Source: Dryomyza anilis | Lineage: Eukaryota; Arthropoda; Insecta; Diptera; Dryomyzidae | Assembly: GCA_951804985.1 (NCBI GenBank) | Contig: OX638132.1 | Coordinates: forward strand, 40,979,152-41,043,151 | Reading direction: 5' to 3' | Length of the DNA stretch: 64,000 bases | Shown: positions 10,491-21,141 of the stretch, in pieces | Layout: each line of letters opens with the position of its first letter | Position numbering within the stretch: position 1 is the first letter of the stretch | Notes under the pieces: generated by a model | Seen by the model: only the letters and a program-made list of their open reading frames with translations | The model's database searches: none | What the model was told of the DNA's origin: nothing | Program-made: the position numbers and the translations under genes

Positions 10491-12322
10491 TTATAGCTAC
10501 TAAAATTTAATGTTGTTGAACTCCATCCATATTGAATGCATAAAGGTGTTGCAAGGCGCTACAGCTTCATTACAAGGAGAACGGTCTTGCTAGAAGAACT
10601 TATGCCAAGCTCTCTCACCATTTCAGCTGTACGTGATATATTTGGATTTATTTTTAATATCTTGAATTTTGCAAAGAAATTATTATACAATAAAGTTATA
10701 TAGTATCGCTTGATGATTTTAAGATATTATTAGGATATATTTAAGGTAATGCCTGTAGACAAATTTATTTGTCTATACAACACGTAAAATTAATCGAAAC
10801 TATCGCATTTTCAAAGTTAGCTATACTTACCACAAGTGATAGGCATTCTGATATTTTGGCGCACAAGTTTTTCCGTTTACCCTCAGGAGAGAAAATATTA
10901 ATTTTATTGTCAGAACATGCTGTACATAAACGACATATATCAAAAAAATTTAAGCAACGATAATTATTTGACATTTTCACCGTAATTTCTAGTTATTTTA
11001 TTTGTATATATACTGTATTAATCTAGTCTATAACATATAGATTATATAAATATCACTTTTTGTTTCAATTAGTTTACACCATAAATTCACCGAACATAAA
11101 CTTTAAAACGTTTAATGTAGACGTTTGTAGAAAGACATTTAAAAATACAAATACATTATTTGTGTACAAGTTAGATATGGTTTTTTTAGTGGTACTCAAT
11201 ATTTTATATTCGATTTTGGATCAAATATCGATAACAATAAATTTAGAGTACTGCCCAATCCAGTGTTGCATTATATTTAAATTGTTTAAATAAAATAAAA
11301 GTAGGCTTTTTCACTTCAAATTGGACATATCAAAATATTAATTTGGGTATATGCCCGGGCAGCAGTATTGTATTGGGATATAATTATATTGAGAAAATAA
11401 TAAATAAAAGTTGTAATTTTCATTTCAAATTGGGCATTTCGAAACATTAAATTAGGCATTTTCCCGGCAGCGGGCAAAAATTTGTTTATTGTTAAAATTG
11501 GTAAGTATTCACATAAACCCAATACGCCATTGCACTTAATATTCACTTGCGAATGCTTTTCTATCATTACTTTCAAATCATAGTGTTGAGGTTAAGGTTT
11601 GAAAACCTTTAACATACATTTAATAATCATATCTTTATCAATTAAAACCGGTAGCTTAACCTAAACATAAAAATTCCCCTATTCTTAAATCAATAAAAAC
11701 ACTAATTCTCAAATTATTCATCAAAACAAAACTCAACTCGAAATCCAATTAACCTGCATTTAGTTTTTTGCTTTTAAATTACGACTTAATCCTACAAAAT
11801 AAGTAAAAATAGAGAATTCTTATATAGGACAACAAAATGAGCATTTTTAATTAATTATCCCGTTCTATGTCATCCAACCAATATCATAGACTTCAAGCCC
11901 GAGCGTCAAGACAGCTGTAGAAAATCGATGCCAGCATCCAAAATGTGGAAGGCGTGTTTTTTGTAAGCTTGTATGTTTCAAGCTCTTGGATACTCTTCTT
12001 GAGCCAATTTAATGTTGCGGGGGCGGTCGGTATATTTTTTTAAAGTTTCACAAACGTCCAAACACTAATAGATTTCGGTAAGCTATTAGATTTGGACGAG
12101 CGTTATCTCATTCTTAACTGTGAAATGCAACCATGTTTATGTCAGATCAACTTTTTTTCTTTTGAACTTCCATTCAGAGAGAATATATTTGTTCTGTCTT
12201 TCCTTATTTTTCATATTTTATCTCTTGATTTGTAGCGGGTCCTTGTCTTTAAAGATTTATAATTTAATAAAAAAACACGTATTTCAGAATAGCCCCCAGC
12301 AAGAACACTACCAATCATATGA
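10491..12322. other. AT-rich stretch without recognisable genes
   Basis: I find no convincing coding sequence. Two weak items are present. Bases 10552-10655 resemble the 3' half of the SINE at 12335-12654 (shared GCTCTCTCACC and GAGCTGT-like words). Two related pieces of about 100 bases at 11300-11370 and 11410-11480 share a TTCAAATTGG-CAT core followed by a CCCGG-GCAG core. Confidence 0.6.
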
Positions 12323-12334
12323 GCAGTAATATTA

Positions 12335-12654
12335 ATAATAATAGTAATAGTTTGGCACTACAGTTCTATAAGAATTTAGGCCGAGCTCTCTCACCATTTT
12401 GAGCTGTGCGTGTTATATTTGTACTCAAAGTGGTGGGACCTACAGTTTATTGCCGAATCCGAACGGCGGGTGAGAGCTTTTTATAGGCAATGTTTTTACT
12501 CTCGGAGGTTTGCCATTTACTGACGAGAGGTAGCACGGTATAGAAAAATGTTTCTATGAATAGATTTTATTAGCCCCAGTCCAGGCATGAACCGGGGACC
12601 TTTCGGCTCGCAGTCCAACGCACGAACCACTGAGCTACCTCGGCTACCGTTACC
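12335..12654 (-). mobile_element. tRNA-derived SINE, copy 1
   Basis: On the minus strand this starts with a tRNA-like head carrying an A box (GTAGCTCAGTGG) and a B box (GGTTCATGCC), the internal promoter for RNA polymerase III. A body of about 200 bases follows, then an ATT-rich tail. Perfect 12-bp TSDs (GCAGTAATATTA) flank it at 12323-12334 and 12655-12666. Two further full copies lie at 19123-19399 and 21538-21845. It encodes no protein and would depend on a LINE for movement. Confidence 0.85.
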
Positions 12655-12734
12655 GCAGTAATATTACAAGTATCAAAACTGAAAGTTTATATGTTTATCA
12701 CAGTATAATATATGTTTATAACAGTTCTTTTGGT

Positions 12735-13640
12735 AATAAGTGAGTTTAAGGTTCGATAAATTTGGCGAATTTTCTTTTACAACCAGTGTGGATGTACTAT
12801 CCTGATCAAGCCGAAGAAATGAATGTTATTCCTACGTTGGTTTTCGAAGTTAGAAAAACTTAATACGAAATTCACTACACAAAATTACTCAGTGGCAACC
12901 CAGTGACGTGATAAACTAAATGTCAACAATAAAATTTTATTTTTTTCACCACTTTTTTTCAACACTTTTTTCGCCACTGCATTCGCACAATCAGTGAGAT
13001 CATTGTTTTTCGCTTGAATTAGCAAACAGGCAAATCAATTAATATATAAGTACAGGTCCAAACACGAAAGTCATTCCGAGAATTCTACTGCACGGAAAAT
13101 GCACGATGAGCTGATATACATGTAAGTGGCCAAGTTTTACGAATACGTTTATGAAATATTAATATATTTTCATTCATACGCAGACAACATTGATATTTTA
13201 CGCGGACCTGGCAATGTTATACATCGCAGTGGCGCAATCGGATTCACTGGTTTGATCTTCGCAGCACGTCGTGGATTTTACAAGAAGTTCCTGTACACTG
13301 CCACCGGTGCAGGTGCTGTTGCAGCTGTAGAAGATACTTTAATTCCTTTTAATATATAGTATTATAACTTATACGTATTCGTTTTCTTTTATTTTATATT
13401 TAAACCTTTAATTAGGGAAATATATGCGCTTGAATTCAACTGTAATTTGGGGGTCGAATTACATTTTATTTACAGCTTTCAATTAAATTAAACCACGAAT
13501 TCATGTTTAGGTAAAAGCTAGATTCAATTGGATAAAAAGCTACCAGTTTTGCTGGAGAACGCTATTGTTTTCAAGCTACAATTACAAAAAGTTGAACGCT
13601 TATTATGCATATTAATAAAAACAAGTATTTACTTTTAAGC
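12735..13640 (+). repeat. MICOS-like locus copy A (with intron-like and 3' flank)
   Basis: This segment is shared, in inverted orientation, with 42630-44535 (copy C) and partly with 22165-22500 (copy D). Shared landmarks are a GGCAACCCAGTGACGTGAT block near 12895, the TTCGCTTGAATTAGC block near 13012, the coding part at 13126-13359 and a 3' block with GCTACCAGTTTTGCTGG near 13542. Since exon, intron-like and flank parts are all kept, this is DNA-level duplication, not retroposition. Confidence 0.7.
13126..13359 (+). pseudogene. MICOS subunit MIC26/27 (apolipoprotein O-like) C-terminal exon, copy A
   Basis: The frame contains the stretch GNVIHRSGAIGFTGLI then AARRGFYKKFLYTATGAG and AVAAVED. 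This resembles the conserved membrane segment of APOO/APOOL proteins, which have a proline-arginine-glycine turn, IGF-GLIG-ARG, KKL-Y and small-residue helix. Those proteins shape cristae in the inner mitochondrial membrane. The coding exon probably begins at ACAACATTG after CATACGCAG (13183-13185), a plausible splice acceptor. The C-terminus reads EDTLIPFNI, whereas copy C reads AVCYL, closer to the family, so copy A is altered there. No upstream exon is adjacent. Family assignment is by eye; broken status is inferred from missing exons. Confidence 0.55.
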
Positions 13641-14276
13641 AAGCTGATATATTTTTGAGCAAATTTTTTAATTTATTTCAGAATTTTTATAGTAAATGGT
13701 CAGTTTAACGTTTTTATTTTTACCTACCAATTTAAAATTTTATATTTTTGAACATTAGCAAATAGTTTTTAGTATTTTAATTAAATGAAATGCGAAACAT
13801 TTTGACAATTCGGAGCTTTTCCTTCAAGTTTTGAGTAATTCGATTTTTATTAATATGACCCATTAATATATTTTCATTCATACGCAGACAATATTGATAT
13901 TTTACGCGAACCTGGCAATGTTATATATCGCAGTGGAGCTATTGGATTCACCGATTTCGAGGCACGCCGTGGATAAATTGCCTTCATGTCCATTATTGGA
14001 CGATAATTATGTTTTAAGAAATTTTGGTAATTGTGAATTTCAATTTTTTTTTTGTATTTTTAAGTAAATTTGATCTTAAGAATTAAATGTTTAAACAAGT
14101 AATCTATATCTTTGGTGTTTGTATTTGAAATTTTGCGGAATTATGAGTGACTAATGTTTTTTGTGATGGTTTTGAAGGAGGAAAGTGGGTATTCAACCAT
14201 GTAGTTCGATGATTTGAGACATTATCAATTATCGGAAAAAGGGGTTACTAATTACATCTAAATTAGTAAAAATGGT
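13641..14276 (+). pseudogene. Second small MIC26/27-like exon fragment in AT-rich sequence
   Basis: Bases 13862-13975 repeat the acceptor and start of the exon at 13168-13270 (TTCATACGCAGACAATATTGATATTTTACGCGAACC, given here in part: TTCATACGCAGACAATATTG). The copy then diverges after GAGCTATTGGATTCACC and runs into a stop after GCACGCCGTGG. It is a truncated relic. The remainder of the interval is AT-rich with nothing recognisable. Confidence 0.5.
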
Positions 14277-14544
14277 TGGGAGGGAGCGTTTCGAGGTAAC
14301 CGACCGATCCTCGTATAATGGTGTGAGAAATGTGGGATTGTGTTCGTGGGATGATCGGTGCATTGATGTGCCAAAATGGCACTTTAATTTATAATCCTTT
14401 AAAGTTGTATTTGTAATTTTTTATGACAGTTTTTTTTATTGTGCACCCTCGACCGAATGTGTCAGGTCGAACCTGTTCCTGGCAACGCTGAGCTAACTAA
14501 CCGGAAGGCCACATCCTGTACGACGAATAGGGTAGGAACAATAA
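14277..14544 (+). repeat. Probable remnant of a 5' LTR
   Basis: This interval sits directly before a TGG that begins a tRNA-complementary segment, where a gypsy-type 5' LTR should end. It is less AT-rich than its surroundings and ends GGAACAATAA. I found no second copy downstream of the element, so the LTR call rests only on position. The left boundary is a guess. Confidence 0.35.
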
Positions 14545-14620
14545 TGGCGTCCAACGTTGGGCCCGAACTCACGACCCTGAGATTAAGAGTATCATGCTCT
14601 ACCGACTGAGCTAGTTGGGC
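14545..14620 (-). tRNA. tRNA-Lys(CTT)-like sequence with encoded CCA; probable reverse-transcribed primer
   Basis: Read on the minus strand, 14620-14548 is a 73-base tRNA-Lys with anticodon CTT in a CTCTTAA loop, D arm TAGCTCAGTCGGTAGAGC and a decayed T arm. It has a few mismatches: one in the acceptor stem, one in the anticodon stem, two in the T stem. The next three bases, 14547-14545, read CCA. Nuclear eukaryotic tRNA genes do not encode CCA. On the plus strand this begins TGGCGTCCAAC, exactly what a tRNA-Lys primer-binding site looks like, and the Gag frame starts 18 bases after it. I read it as a complete primer tRNA copied into the retrotransposon. A decayed tRNA gene with chance CCA is the alternative. 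Confidence 0.7.
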
Positions 14621-14638
14621 AGAAGTGGCCAGCAACTG

Positions 14639-15637
14639 ATGGCACCAGAAAGACCAGAAAATATGGCAGCATTGATAGATAATCAATTAAATATAAATTT
14701 AACAGCATATAAAGATAGCGATAGGGGAAGAGTAAACAAACAGATCCAACAAAATTATCGAGCCAATACGTTTGAACGTGGTCGCGACGAACAAGCAAGT
14801 AGGCACACGGTATCAAGCGGAGATCAGGCTCCAAATAGAAGCAGGTGGAGAGATGAAGGTGCTGCACAAGGACAGCAGAGGTCATCATGGAAAAACGTGG
14901 TTGGGAATAAAAGGAGTACCAGTATCCCAGAGACAGCAGGCGAACAACGGAACCAACAAACTTCGCAGACAGAAAAATTTCAAACTCAGCACAATTCTAA
15001 GCAGAACACCCAGCAAGGATTTAAAAAGAGATATCGAATTTCTACACCAAATCAAATTAGAGGGGATAAGTGGGATAGCGCTTTTGATGGGGATATCAAA
15101 AATATGACAGTTGAAGACTTTATTTTCAGGGTTGAATATCTTCAATCTTACTATAATGGTCCAGTTATAGTGAGAGAATTTCAAAATTAAGTCAAGGGTC
15201 CAGCTAATGAATGGTACTGCTTATTCCTAAAAACAAACAGCGTGTTTGAATGGAACACACTTAAATTTGCGCTAATCCGTCAATACCAATCTTATTTTAC
15301 TGATTTTGAAATTATGCGCGAGTTGGTGGAACGCAAGCAACAACCAGGGGAAACGGTAGATGCATATTTTCACGTAATGCAAACGTTAAGATCAAGACTA
15401 AAGAATCCAATAACCGAGTACGACATGATCAAGATTCTAAAAAGAAATATTAGAGATCATTTGGCACGAATAATTTATCCGATAATAATTTACCAGGTCG
15501 AGCAGTTGCGCCAGGAATGTAACGAAGTAGAAAGTAGTTTTCCCAGGCGTGATATTCGTACGTTTCAACCACCGCAGCAGCAGTCAAGAGTTCAAGCCAG
15601 GCCTCATCAAGTAAATGAGATACATAACAACGAAACG
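14639..15637 (+). pseudogene. Ty3/gypsy-type Gag (one stop, interrupted downstream by RTE insertion)
   Basis: Gag forms the retroelement capsid. The N-terminal 130 codons are Q/R/S-rich. From about 15060 the sequence MTVEDFIFRVEYLQSYY, then GPANEWY, NTLKFALIRQYQ and ERKQQPGETVDAYFHVM matches the capsid region of insect gypsy-type Gag proteins. A TAA at 15188-15190 interrupts the frame, but 15191-15637 continues in the same frame. The start chosen is ATG 14639; the open frame reaches back into the tRNA segment without another ATG. The sequence is interrupted at 15638/15998 by a 5'-truncated RTE element and resumes as NNETEDYELDEEPK with zinc knuckles. Confidence 0.65.
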
Positions 15638-15638
15638 A

Positions 15639-15997
15639 AAAATCTTTGGCCCTATCTGCTTTGCTAACGAGTATCGAATCAGGATGAACCACGAGCTGTA
15701 TGAGTTATTCGACGACATTGACATAGTCAAGCGCATCAAGATCCAGCGGCTTCGCTGGCTAGGTCATGTCGAACGAATGGATGAAAACACTCCAGCCAAG
15801 AAGGTGCTTGAATCGAAACTCGAAGGTGGACAGCGTAGAAGAGGGCGTCCAAATCTGCGTTGGAAAGACCAAGTTGAGGACAACCTGGCAACGCTTGGTA
15901 TTTCTAACTGGCGTCAGCGCGCGCAAAGCAGATCCGACTGGCGCGGCTTCATCTCAGCGGCCAAAACCGATTGTAAGGGCCATTTAAGTAAGTAAGT
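15639..15997 (+). mobile_element. 5'-truncated RTE-type non-LTR retrotransposon inserted in gag
   Basis: This fragment of about 360 bases encodes the C-terminal end of an RTE-clade ORF2, with the typical RLRWLGHVERMDE, RRRGRPNLRWKDQVEDNL and SRSDWRGFISAAKTD blocks, and ends in a TTAAGTAAGTAAGTAA tail that also supplies the stop codon. It is bounded by a perfect 12-bp TSD, AACAACGAAACG, at 15627-15638 and 15998-16009. The same family occurs on the minus strand at 56867-59928. Extreme 5' truncation is usual for LINE insertions. Confidence 0.85.
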
Positions 15998-16280
15998 AAC
16001 AACGAAACGGAGGACTATGAACTGGATGAAGAACCGAAAATTTTTAGAAGCTGTGCAAGAAGAAAGAAGAGGTGGCACACAGTCTACGAAGCGAAATTTA
16101 GAATGCTGGAATTGTCATCAACCAGGGTATACCTAAATGGAGCGTTCATCGCCGAGAACCATTTATTGTTACAAATGCGGATTAGACCGCGTCATAACAC
16201 AAAAATGTCCGAATTGCAGTGTGGGAAACTGGAGGAGAGTAAAGAATACACAGCTTTCACAATACCTGGTTGTCCTCTTT
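15998..16280 (+). pseudogene. Gypsy-type Gag C-terminus with zinc knuckles
   Basis: After the RTE insertion the Gag continues. Near 16100 the frame reads ECWNCHQPGYT then a stop; further on YCYKCGLDRVITQKCPNC gives a second cysteine cluster. These are the CCHC nucleocapsid knuckles that bind element RNA, here with stops and frame changes. Protease and most of the reverse transcriptase that should follow are missing: at about 16240 the sequence passes directly into RT words. Confidence 0.55.
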
Positions 16281-16893
16281 ACCAATTTGTAGACTATTTA
16301 TAAAGAATTTCGCGGCAACGGCAGCAGCGTTGAGCGATACGCTGAAAAAGGCAAATAAATTTTATATGACTAACGAAGCGAAAAAGGCATTTGAATCTTT
16401 AAAACATGTATTGACAACCGCACATGTCCTGGCACACCCAAATTTCAAGCGAAGATATAATGTGATGCGTTTTAGTTTGGAGTGGGAGCAGTTTTATTTC
16501 AAAAGGATGATGATAGTAATGACAGACCAATAGCATTCTCAAAAATTAAATGTTGCTCAACAAAATTATAGTACTACGGAAAATGAGTGTCTTGCAGCCG
16601 TATTAGCGGTAAAACGTTTCAGACCTTGTTGAATTAATGGATTTTACGATCATCACCGATCATTGTAGCTTAAAGTGGCTAATGGGGTTAAAAGATTTAA
16701 GTGGGCGCCTGGCCTGATGGTCATTGCAGCTACAATCATATAATTTTGATATAGAATATCGCAAAGGATCAGAAAATGTTGTCCCGGATGCGCTATCCCG
16801 AGCAATAGAAGCAGTAGAATTGGATGAAATCGAGTTACTAGACTTTGAAACAACTGAATTAGAGTCAACAGAATATTTAGAATATGCAAATTG
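16240..16893 (+). pseudogene. Gypsy-type Pol remnant: RT fragment and RNase H
   Basis: YTAFTIPGCPLYQFV at about 16250-16295 matches the RT block normally written TAFTIPGRPLYQF in gypsy elements. A deletion then joins it to the RT thumb (FIKNFAATAAALSDTLKK, NEAKKAFESLKHVL) and to RNase H words: LNVAQQNYSTTENECLA, VLAVKRFRP, FTIITDHCSLKWLMGLKD, then [15 protein letters not shown] at about 16760-16800. Frameshifts occur near 16450 and 16630, and a stop near 16716. No integrase and no 3' LTR follow. The element is a deletion-riddled fossil. Confidence 0.7.
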
Positions 16894-18039
16894 AATCAAA
16901 GTATAAATGTTAATTTGATATTCATATTTTTTAAAATGTATTTTTAGACTCATATAATTTTAAATAAAAACCAAATAATTCATATATGAACTTATATTTT
17001 ATTCAATGTGCTCAATCTGTTTTGTATCTTAAAAGTAATACATATAAAAATAGATATAAATACATATAATACATATAACATAATATTTTTCCTTAATAAA
17101 AAAATAAAAAACAAAAGTAATTCAAAAGAACATTACACAATATTAAACAAATTTAAATTTTAAATTTAAATTTTCTTCTTTGCAGCCTGGTATTTTTTTG
17201 TTTTAGGTATCGAGTTTTAACGTGTTGACAAAACTGAATACAAGTTTTTTCAAACAGTGCATCATTTGCGTGCGAAAATTTATTTTGACAAGCATCTGTA
17301 ATAAAGTGAAACTATTACTTTTAATCTTAAGTTTTATACATCGTCGTTATAGAACTAAAAGTCACAAAATAGCATTTTTGAAAATTCGAATTATAAAGTT
17401 TTTTGTGTATATGTCATACTTAAAAATTAAATAACCACAACATATATTTTTAAGTATGGGATATCGTTTCTATTTCCTGCACAGCGGTATGTTTGTTGAA
17501 ATTTATAATTGAAGAAATTTTTAGCGATAAAATAGGTTTATGCATGAAAAAAAAATACTTTTAACCTTGATTTTTTTCCGTCTTCTTTGGACAGCTCTTG
17601 AAGATTGGAAAGTTTAAAATTTGCAGTTTTTTAACCTTAATAATAAATCTTTAAAATTTCTACAAGTTTTGCTACTACGGACCGTTGCATACAAAAATGA
17701 CATAAATTTTATATTTGACAGATATATTTTTTGTGTTTGTTTTTATTTCAATATCGAATGAAATGTCATTTTAACTAACCGATTTCCATCGATTAATTTT
17801 AATTCATAGTTAAAAGTTTTATTCAACCGGCCCTTAGTAATTTTTTGTTTAAACTTTTTTAATTAAAAATTTAATTAGTGATTTTTATTTATTTTTTCTT
17901 CTTTAAAACCAATTAACTTAGAATAATCACGACTTTTCTAATAGAAAGGTAACAAAATTATTTGGCAGAAAATGCAATAAAATCGATTTTGAAAAAAATG
18001 TATTTGGTGACTTTCACTTCTACATCGACGATATGTTTT
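16894..18039. other. AT-rich stretch, nothing recognised
   Basis: This is very AT-rich sequence with poly-T, TTTAAATTT words and short frames that I take as chance. I saw no TIR, tRNA-like sequence or conserved protein segment. Confidence 0.6.
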
Positions 18040-18572
18040 ACTTACTTTTCAAGGCTGCTGTAATACTAAGCGCCCTCACAGGACCTTTTTGGGTCCTTAG
18101 CTTCCAACAAAAATGTCGCTCTGCTTGGTCAACAAGCAATTTTCTCCAACAACATTTGATGAATTTTTCACAACTGTCTGCAATTTGCTGTTCAAATTGC
18201 GCCACCTGGAATTAAATTTAAAATTCTTTAGCATGAATGTTAAAAATAATTTTATATGAAATATAATATTAAAAATGTTATGTTGAATAACCCATGCCGC
18301 CAAATCATTTTTTAAATTATCATTTTGCAATGACGAATTTCTTCTTCATCTGACTCTGTTGAAGAAATATTATCTTCATCTTCCCAAGTCAATTTAGACC
18401 TAAAAACATCAGATGACGAAGAATATGGTTCATTGGAAACGTATTCCACATTTTCTGCATGTTCTGCAATTGGAGGCAAATTTGCACTATCTGAACTTGA
18501 AGAAAAATTTATGGAAAACCCAATGAGACACTCCATAATTTGCCTACACTCAGTTTCTATCGTTTTATTCAT
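18036..18572 (-). CDS. Unrecognised two-part ORF, possibly two exons
   Basis: On the minus strand an 87-codon frame starts at ATG 18572 (MNKTIETECRQ) and ends at 18312. It is acidic and serine-rich (WEDEDNISSTESDEEE). Downstream, 18041-18210 opens after a possible acceptor (TTCCAG) and encodes QVAQFEQQIADSCEKF, then CCWRKLLVDQAERHF. The gap of about 100 bases could be an intron, but I cannot point to a clear donor. The start lies 2 bases outside the inverted-repeat element at 18574-20325, so that element may have separated the ORF from its promoter or earlier exon. No family is recognised, and it may not be a gene. Confidence 0.25.
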
Positions 18573-18573
18573 T

Positions 18574-20325
18574 CCCAAGAAACAATTCGTTCCGCTTATG
18601 TGCAGTTATCGGTACAGCAAAACGGAATCATATTCCGGAAACGTGCCGATTTCTGAATCCGGAAACGTATCGGTGAGCGGGTTTTAAGGAACATCGAAAA
18701 CGTATTCGAATCAGTTGAAAATCCGTTATGACATGCCGTAAACGTGCCACTCTATCGTACTTTAAACGGAGTACAAATATTTGTAGTACGTTTGAAACGT
18801 ACCGCAAACGTGCCATTATCGTGCCGTGTTTCAATAAACAAACCGGAGTGAAAGACAACAAAACGCACCATAAACGTGCGGAAAACTGAGTGGTAAAAGA
18901 TATAGCCTACTGTTTTTTTTTATATTTGTAAATTAAAACAAGTGCATTTTATTTTTTATGGTAATTTTATTTAAAATTTTAATTTTTGACTAATAAAAAT
19001 ATATTACAAGTTAATATGGTTAACAAAATTAGTTAAAAAAAAAATTATTTAATTAATTGAAAAAACAATGTAATTTTCGATGTGTTTCGTGCAGACATTC
19101 GAGAAACTAAATTTGGTGAAACTAGCCGCGGTAGCTCAGTGGTTAGTGCGTTGGACTGCGAGTCGAAAGGTCCCCGGTTCAAGCCTGGACTGGGCTAACA
19201 ACATCTTTTCATAGAAACATGGCAAACCTTCGAGAGTAAAACATTGCCTATGAAAAAGCTCTCACCCGTCGTTCGGATTCGGCAATAAACTGTAGGTCCC
19301 ACCACTTTGGGTACAAATATAACACGCACAGCTCAAAAAGGTGAGAGAGCTCGGCCGAAGTTCTTATAGGACTGTAGTGCCAAACTATTATTATTATTTA
19401 TCACGCTCAAAATTTTGCCTTTAACGACACTCCTGACTCCTATGTGAATGTAGATATAATTAAAATATTGGTAATTGCGTTTAAAATACTTGCTGTATGC
19501 GGCTAATGGGTTCTGGACACTTGTGAACCCATACTGCAGAGCTGAGTGTATGTACCACTGATCTGTAAAGGAAAAAATTGTATTAACTTAAAGTTTACTT
19601 TGAGGAGTTTAATAAGATCACATATGTTAGACAAAGAGGCAGTGCTTCCGTAAAATCGTAAGGTTATGCTAACGCGTTGTGCGCGGACGAATCCAAATAG
19701 CCTTCCATTTCGACACCAAAAGAACTGTTAAAAATGGGGTATTTGCTAAGCGCAATCGAGGCTACATTGATCCACAATTACATGAAAGTAGCTTCGGTAC
19801 GCCCTCGCGGAATTTAACCAGTTTATATCTCTGTTGCTATAAACCAACAATTTTTCAACTGCATTTCTGGTTTTGCTCTAAATCTACAAAGATCAAGTTA
19901 AAAAATATTATTCTTATTTTAATTAATGTGTATAACTTATCTGTTGGTGTCTTGAAGTCGTATAACATCTTCCCTCTTCGCCCTGCTGCACACAATGAAA
20001 TGATTTTTCAGTTTATGTTTCAGACATTCAGGCTATATCGGAAGAAAAACGGTACCGGCGTGACGGAGTATTAACGGGATGAAAACGGTGTAGTCCGTAC
20101 TTACCGGCACGAAAACGGTATCATCATAACGGAGTTCAAACGTATTATTTTCGAAATACGGAAAATGCCGGCATACAAACGGAGTCGTACCAATCTGATG
20201 GTACGTTTTCGTTCCGGTTTAGTATCTGCTTCGACGGATACATTTCCATCGTGCCGTTAACGTACCGGCAATGACGGAATATGTGATTTCGTTTGTGCCG
20301 GAGCTCCGTATAAATGTTTCTTGGG
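18574..20325. mobile_element. Inverted-repeat DNA element with AAACGTNCCG motif arrays
   Basis: The left end CCCAAGAAACAATT and right end (reverse complement CCCAAGAAACATTT) form a TIR of about 14 bp. Inside each end, 18600-18890 and 20030-20315, are dozens of short words related to AAACGTGCC, AAACGG and GTACCGG, arranged as mirror images. The centre is AT-rich and holds a SINE at 19123-19399. The 131-codon frame at 19679-20074 shows no similarity I know, and its C-terminus lies in the motif array. No transposase is visible, so it is non-autonomous. No clear TSD was found. Confidence 0.65.
19123..19399 (+). mobile_element. tRNA-derived SINE, copy 2
   Basis: The head has an A box (GGTAGCTCAGTGG) and B box (GGTTCAAGCC), followed by the family body and an ATT-repeat tail. 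It lacks about 35 bases of the body present in the other copies (the TTTTTCTATACCGYGCTACC part). It lies inside the element 18574-20325. No clear TSD was found. The tRNA-like anticodon loop reads CTGCGAG, so the parent tRNA is uncertain. Confidence 0.85.
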
Positions 20326-21118
20326 TTATATTCAATTACAAATTTTCACAAACTTTTCTTCACGTCAAACCCATTTTTTTTATTTTCCTTTTAAACAGCA
20401 CAAAACCAAAGACTTGAAGAACATGTTATTAAACAATACTATTCTGCAAACACAAACAAATAAAAAGCATATGATTATGCAGGGTTGCATTATTTAAAGT
20501 GTTGATACTTTTTCATAAATGCCTTTATACGTGTTTTTAAACTTTTTTGGTACTTTGTTTTCAAATCAGACTCAAATTAAAGGAAATATTATTATAAATC
20601 ATTTGAACTCAATTTTCTACTGATTTGAAAAACATGTTAAATTTCAAAGGCAATTTTCAAATTTTATCAAATGTTTGACCAATGGTATATAGGGAATGAT
20701 TTTGTTAAAAATACTCCCTATTGAACTACACTAACAATAACTATGTTAAAAAATGATCCCTATTGAAAACATTAACAACACCTCTATTAAATTTTCATTT
20801 ACACTAATAACAATGTACTCCATGGAGACCAGTGGGGTCAGAACCGGCGTAAATATACTACTCACCCATGTTAAAATATAATCCCTATGAAAATAATTAG
20901 AACGCTTTTGATAAAATATGATCCACCCATGTTAAAAAATACTCTCTATGAAAACAATTAGAACGCTTTTGCTAAAATATGATCCCAACTGAAATACACT
21001 AACAACTACTCTGTTACAAAATTATCCCTATTGAAAACAATAACAACACCTCCGTTAAAAATTCATTTACACTAACAACAATGTGCTCCATGGAGCCTAG
21101 TGAGGCCAGAACCGGCGA
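20326..21118. repeat. Array of GTTAAAAAATNATCCCTATTG-type repeats
   Basis: Bases 20326-20685 are AT-rich without features. Bases 20690-21118 are built from degenerate units of 30-60 bases with words such as TGTTAAAAAATGATCCCTA, GAAAACAATTAGAACGC, and twice ACACTAA-AACAATGT followed by CTCCATGGAG and CAGAACCGGCG. The reverse complement of the same family is at 48600-48945. This looks like the arm of an inverted-repeat DNA element. Confidence 0.6.
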
Positions 21119-21141
21119 ATCCCTTCTACTCCGCTACAATT

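Noticed and set aside
14548..14620. Functional tRNA-Lys gene
   Set aside because: Acceptor, anticodon and T stems have mismatches, and the encoded CCA complement and position before Gag fit a copied primer better.
16894..18000. 3' LTR for the gypsy relic
   Set aside because: I compared the sequence after 16893 with 14277-14544 by eye and found no shared block.
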